A stretch of 64,000 nt of DNA, taken from Mariniblastus sp. Lineage in GTDB: Bacteria > Planctomycetota > Planctomycetia > Pirellulales > Pirellulaceae. This document shows, piece after piece, positions 62,154-64,000 of this stretch. The translations under genes and the position numbers were made by a program. The notes under the pieces were generated by a model that was given only the letters and a program-made list of their open reading frames with translations, made no database searches and was not told the origin of the DNA. The number at the start of each line of letters is the position of its first letter. Position 1 is the first letter of the stretch. Location of the stretch: NCBI GenBank assembly GCA_029247405.1, contig JAQWLH010000026.1, positions 1-64,000 on the forward strand, read 5' to 3'.

Positions 62154-63551
62154 CTATCCGAGAAATGCCTTAATTGGCCCCTTTTGATCGATCGTTAGAG
62201 CCACGTCAAAAGCGCCAAAATGATCAATCGGATTTCCATAGGCATTCAGGATTGTCGTGTACCAGTTGCCGAGTGTCTTGTGGCCTTCTTTGCCATAGGC
62301 GGGCAAACGAATGTATTGCCGACCAAGTTTTAGCAATGTGTTATCTCCGGCGAGAACGACAAAAGGCCATTCTGTACCACGGCTGTGATGCGTTTCGCCG
62401 TTGTCAGGAAAGTAGAACAACACGGTATTGTCAAACATCGTCCCCCCTGCCTCGGGAGTACTCTTGAGGCGAGTCACAATGTTATCAATGACCTTCATTT
62501 GCTGATGACGAATCTTCTCTCTTACCTCAACAGCGCTAAATTGAGCTACGGACTTACCGTGCCCGACGTCGTGTTGATTTACGTTTTCGCCCTCGATCCC
62601 AGGTAACCCCGAGTACAAAGTACCGAGTTCGTCCAGAGTGAATGTAACAACATTGGTCATCCCCGAGATCAAAGATGACAGCAATATCTCTGCATGGCCA
62701 GTCTGACGATCCACCGTTGAGATTTCTTCGGCCAAGTACTTGGGGTCAAGCTCTGGCTTGCATCGACGAATCACATCGGCCATTGATTCAACACGTCCAT
62801 TGCGATCGCGAATTTCCTGAAGAGCCTCGGCGTAATTACCGACTTTGGGATGCTCGACACCGCGTAATTGTCGAGCCAAATCAGCGTGTTTGTTGGCCAC
62901 AAATTCCAACATTTTGCGATCCAGTTCGTAGCTCTGCCGAGATGAATTGTCTGTTGCCACAGACTTAAACAATTCACTCAAGGCAACCTTCGGAGAGCCG
63001 AACGCATAGTTTGGCTGCTGTGGACCACGAGCAGAAAAACCTTTCTCAATTCCATTAATGTTACCCCGTGCGTTACCACCGCCACCGGGAAAACAGGCGA
63101 GTTCAATGTGCCCAAATGGTGATGGAAACAGTTTTGCTAACTCAAAATCAACTGTCGCCCATTTAATGGAACTCAGACGCTCATTGGCTTTATAGACGCC
63201 AAGCGACGAACACCACGTATGATGTCCTGTCGTGCACATTTTTCCTGACAGACCTTGCAGGATGGTGAGGTTCGCTTTGTGGTTGGCGAGTGGGCTCATC
63301 CAGCCAGGCAGATCATGGTTGTCCAGATCCACTCGAAAAGGCTCTTTCTTTCGCTCAGCCTCCTTTTGAGTGTCATCAAAGGTGGGCGGCACCAACGACC
63401 CAGGGAGCAACCCGTTTCCCTTGTGGAGAAAAATAAACCGTGTGGGAGGTTTTGTTGGGATGGGCGAGGATGCCGCCATGAGTTGCGACACCCCAGCTAT
63501 TGAGCCAACCCCCAATAGACTGCTCTTGAGAAAATTACGGCGTGAATTCAT
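62154..63551 (-). CDS. DUF1552 family exported protein
   Basis: A 465-residue protein. The ATG at 63551 (MNSRRNFLKS) was chosen over the longer frame because it starts a Tat-type signal with S-R-R-N-F-L-K followed by a hydrophobic stretch. Features: FIFLHKGNGLLPGSLVPPTF, the ILQGLSGKMCTTGHHTW region and the C-terminal FYFPDNGETHHSRG. DUF1552 proteins accompany DUF1585/1587/1588/1592/1595 proteins in planctomycetes; their role is unknown. Confidence 0.9.
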   Translation of the reverse strand: MNSRRNFLKSSLLGVGSIAGVSQLMAASSPIPTKPPTRFIFLHKGNGLLPGSLVPPTFDDTQKEAERKKEPFRVDLDNHDLPGWMSPLANHKANLTILQGLSGKMCTTGHHTWCSSLGVYKANERLSSIKWATVDFELAKLFPSPFGHIELACFPGGGGNARGNINGIEKGFSARGPQQPNYAFGSPKVALSELFKSVATDNSSRQSYELDRKMLEFVANKHADLARQLRGVEHPKVGNYAEALQEIRDRNGRVESMADVIRRCKPELDPKYLAEEISTVDRQTGHAEILLSSLISGMTNVVTFTLDELGTLYSGLPGIEGENVNQHDVGHGKSVAQFSAVEVREKIRHQQMKVIDNIVTRLKSTPEAGGTMFDNTVLFYFPDNGETHHSRGTEWPFVVLAGDNTLLKLGRQYIRLPAYGKEGHKTLGNWYTTILNAYGNPIDHFGAFDVALTIDQKGPIKAFLG

Positions 63552-63617
63552 GGTCTTTTTGTTCCGTCGTTCTAACACGTTCTAAATTAAATTGAGTCAA
63601 CAAACGCTACGAGTTTC

Positions 63618-64000
63618 TTAGGGTCTCTCCACTCCAACTTCTTTGCGATACATGAATGAATCCGATGTCAGAAGCGATTCTACAACGGCCTTGAAACTTC
63701 CACCGCTCTCCACATAGGCTTGATCGGCATCGATCATCGTTTGGGAATCGGACAGCATTTCATTTCGGCCCAAAAAGAATCGAAAGGCGTGACGGATGAT
63801 GGATTGGCGAACTTTGGGTGATTTCGACAGTCGATCAATCAGTTCAAACGCATCCCGAACCTCTCCGTCGAGAGACGCATTTTCCGTCCCACTTAAATGA
63901 CCAAGCGTGTTGACGGTTCGAGTCGAGTAAGAATCGAAGCCATTTTTCTTCTTTGACTTAGCAATTACATTCTCGGGTGACTCAAGCGGCTCATCCAAGC
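63618..64000 (-). CDS. DUF1592/1588/1585 family protein, C-terminal part
   Basis: The window ends inside this gene; only the last ~127 codons are seen. They form the DUF1585 C-terminal domain: STRTVNTLGHLSGTENASLD, FELIDRLSKSPKVRQSIIRH, FRFFLGRNEM, and VESLLTSDSFMYRKE. In complete proteins this follows DUF1587, DUF1592, DUF1588 and a cytochrome c-like (PSCyt) part. It sits directly upstream of the DUF1552 gene, the usual pair in planctomycetes. Confidence 0.88.
   Translation of the reverse strand, partial: LDEPLESPENVIAKSKKKNGFDSYSTRTVNTLGHLSGTENASLDGEVRDAFELIDRLSKSPKVRQSIIRHAFRFFLGRNEMLSDSQTMIDADQAYVESGGSFKAVVESLLTSDSFMYRKEVGVERP

Overview
The window reads as a chromosomal segment of a planctomycete, most likely a marine member of the Pirellulales (Rhodopirellula/Blastopirellula-like). 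This is an inference. It rests on two formylglycine-type sulfatases, a DUF1552 protein next to a DUF1585-containing protein, Cys-rich secreted proteins, Ser/Thr-kinase and FHA proteins, many secreted proteins of unknown function, and single genes scattered over both strands with few long operons. I see no rRNA, tRNA, CRISPR array, prophage or insertion sequence.

Layout. 0-8.1 kb: an L7/L12-C-terminal-domain-like protein cut by the window edge, a CvpA-like membrane protein, a YdjM-type membrane protein, D-aminoacyl-tRNA deacylase (dtd), an unknown anchored protein, then a three-gene envelope cluster (two paralogous secreted proteins and a DUF11 protein). 8.1-19.9 kb: an internally duplicated DMT-like transporter, queE and queF (queuosine), a sugar isomerase-like protein, an FHA-like membrane protein, a DksA/TraR zinc-finger protein, an HtrA protease, a nucleoside hydrolase, trpD, a 33-residue basic protein with its own terminator, and trmB. 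20-33 kb: two convergent sulfatases, one followed by an in-frame decayed tail, then aguB, bioD, Cys-rich secreted proteins, Trm112 and HIT proteins, two lipoproteins, a TrkH potassium transporter with a large insertion, a DUF2752 protein and an alpha/beta hydrolase.

34-47 kb is the most unusual part. A region without a convincing gene at about 34.5 kb folds like 6S RNA. It is followed by an operon of a TonB-anchored VWA protein, a secreted repeat-like protein and an ExbB/TolQ proton channel with no ExbD. Next come a deoxyhypusine synthase-like enzyme with strong palindromes upstream, then a probable signalling/cytoskeletal module: an AAA+ ATPase with a winged-helix-like N-terminus, a protein kinase fused to a tubulin/FtsZ-like domain, and a divergent FHA-EAL protein. 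rpmG (bL33) follows, with a promoter and terminator.

47-64 kb: recJ and ung overlap by 4 bases, followed by a CPBP protease-like protein, a DUF2617 protein, ferrochelatase, a hotdog thioesterase divergent from a methyltransferase, then a minus-strand run of exported proteins (amidohydrolase, unknown, S9 peptidase, sialate O-acetylesterase, DUF1552, DUF1585). With the sulfatases, this run suggests breakdown of sulfated or acetylated glycans and proteins.

All family names come from motif reading, without database searches. Starts were moved from the longest reading frame where a ribosome-binding site or signal peptide argued for it.
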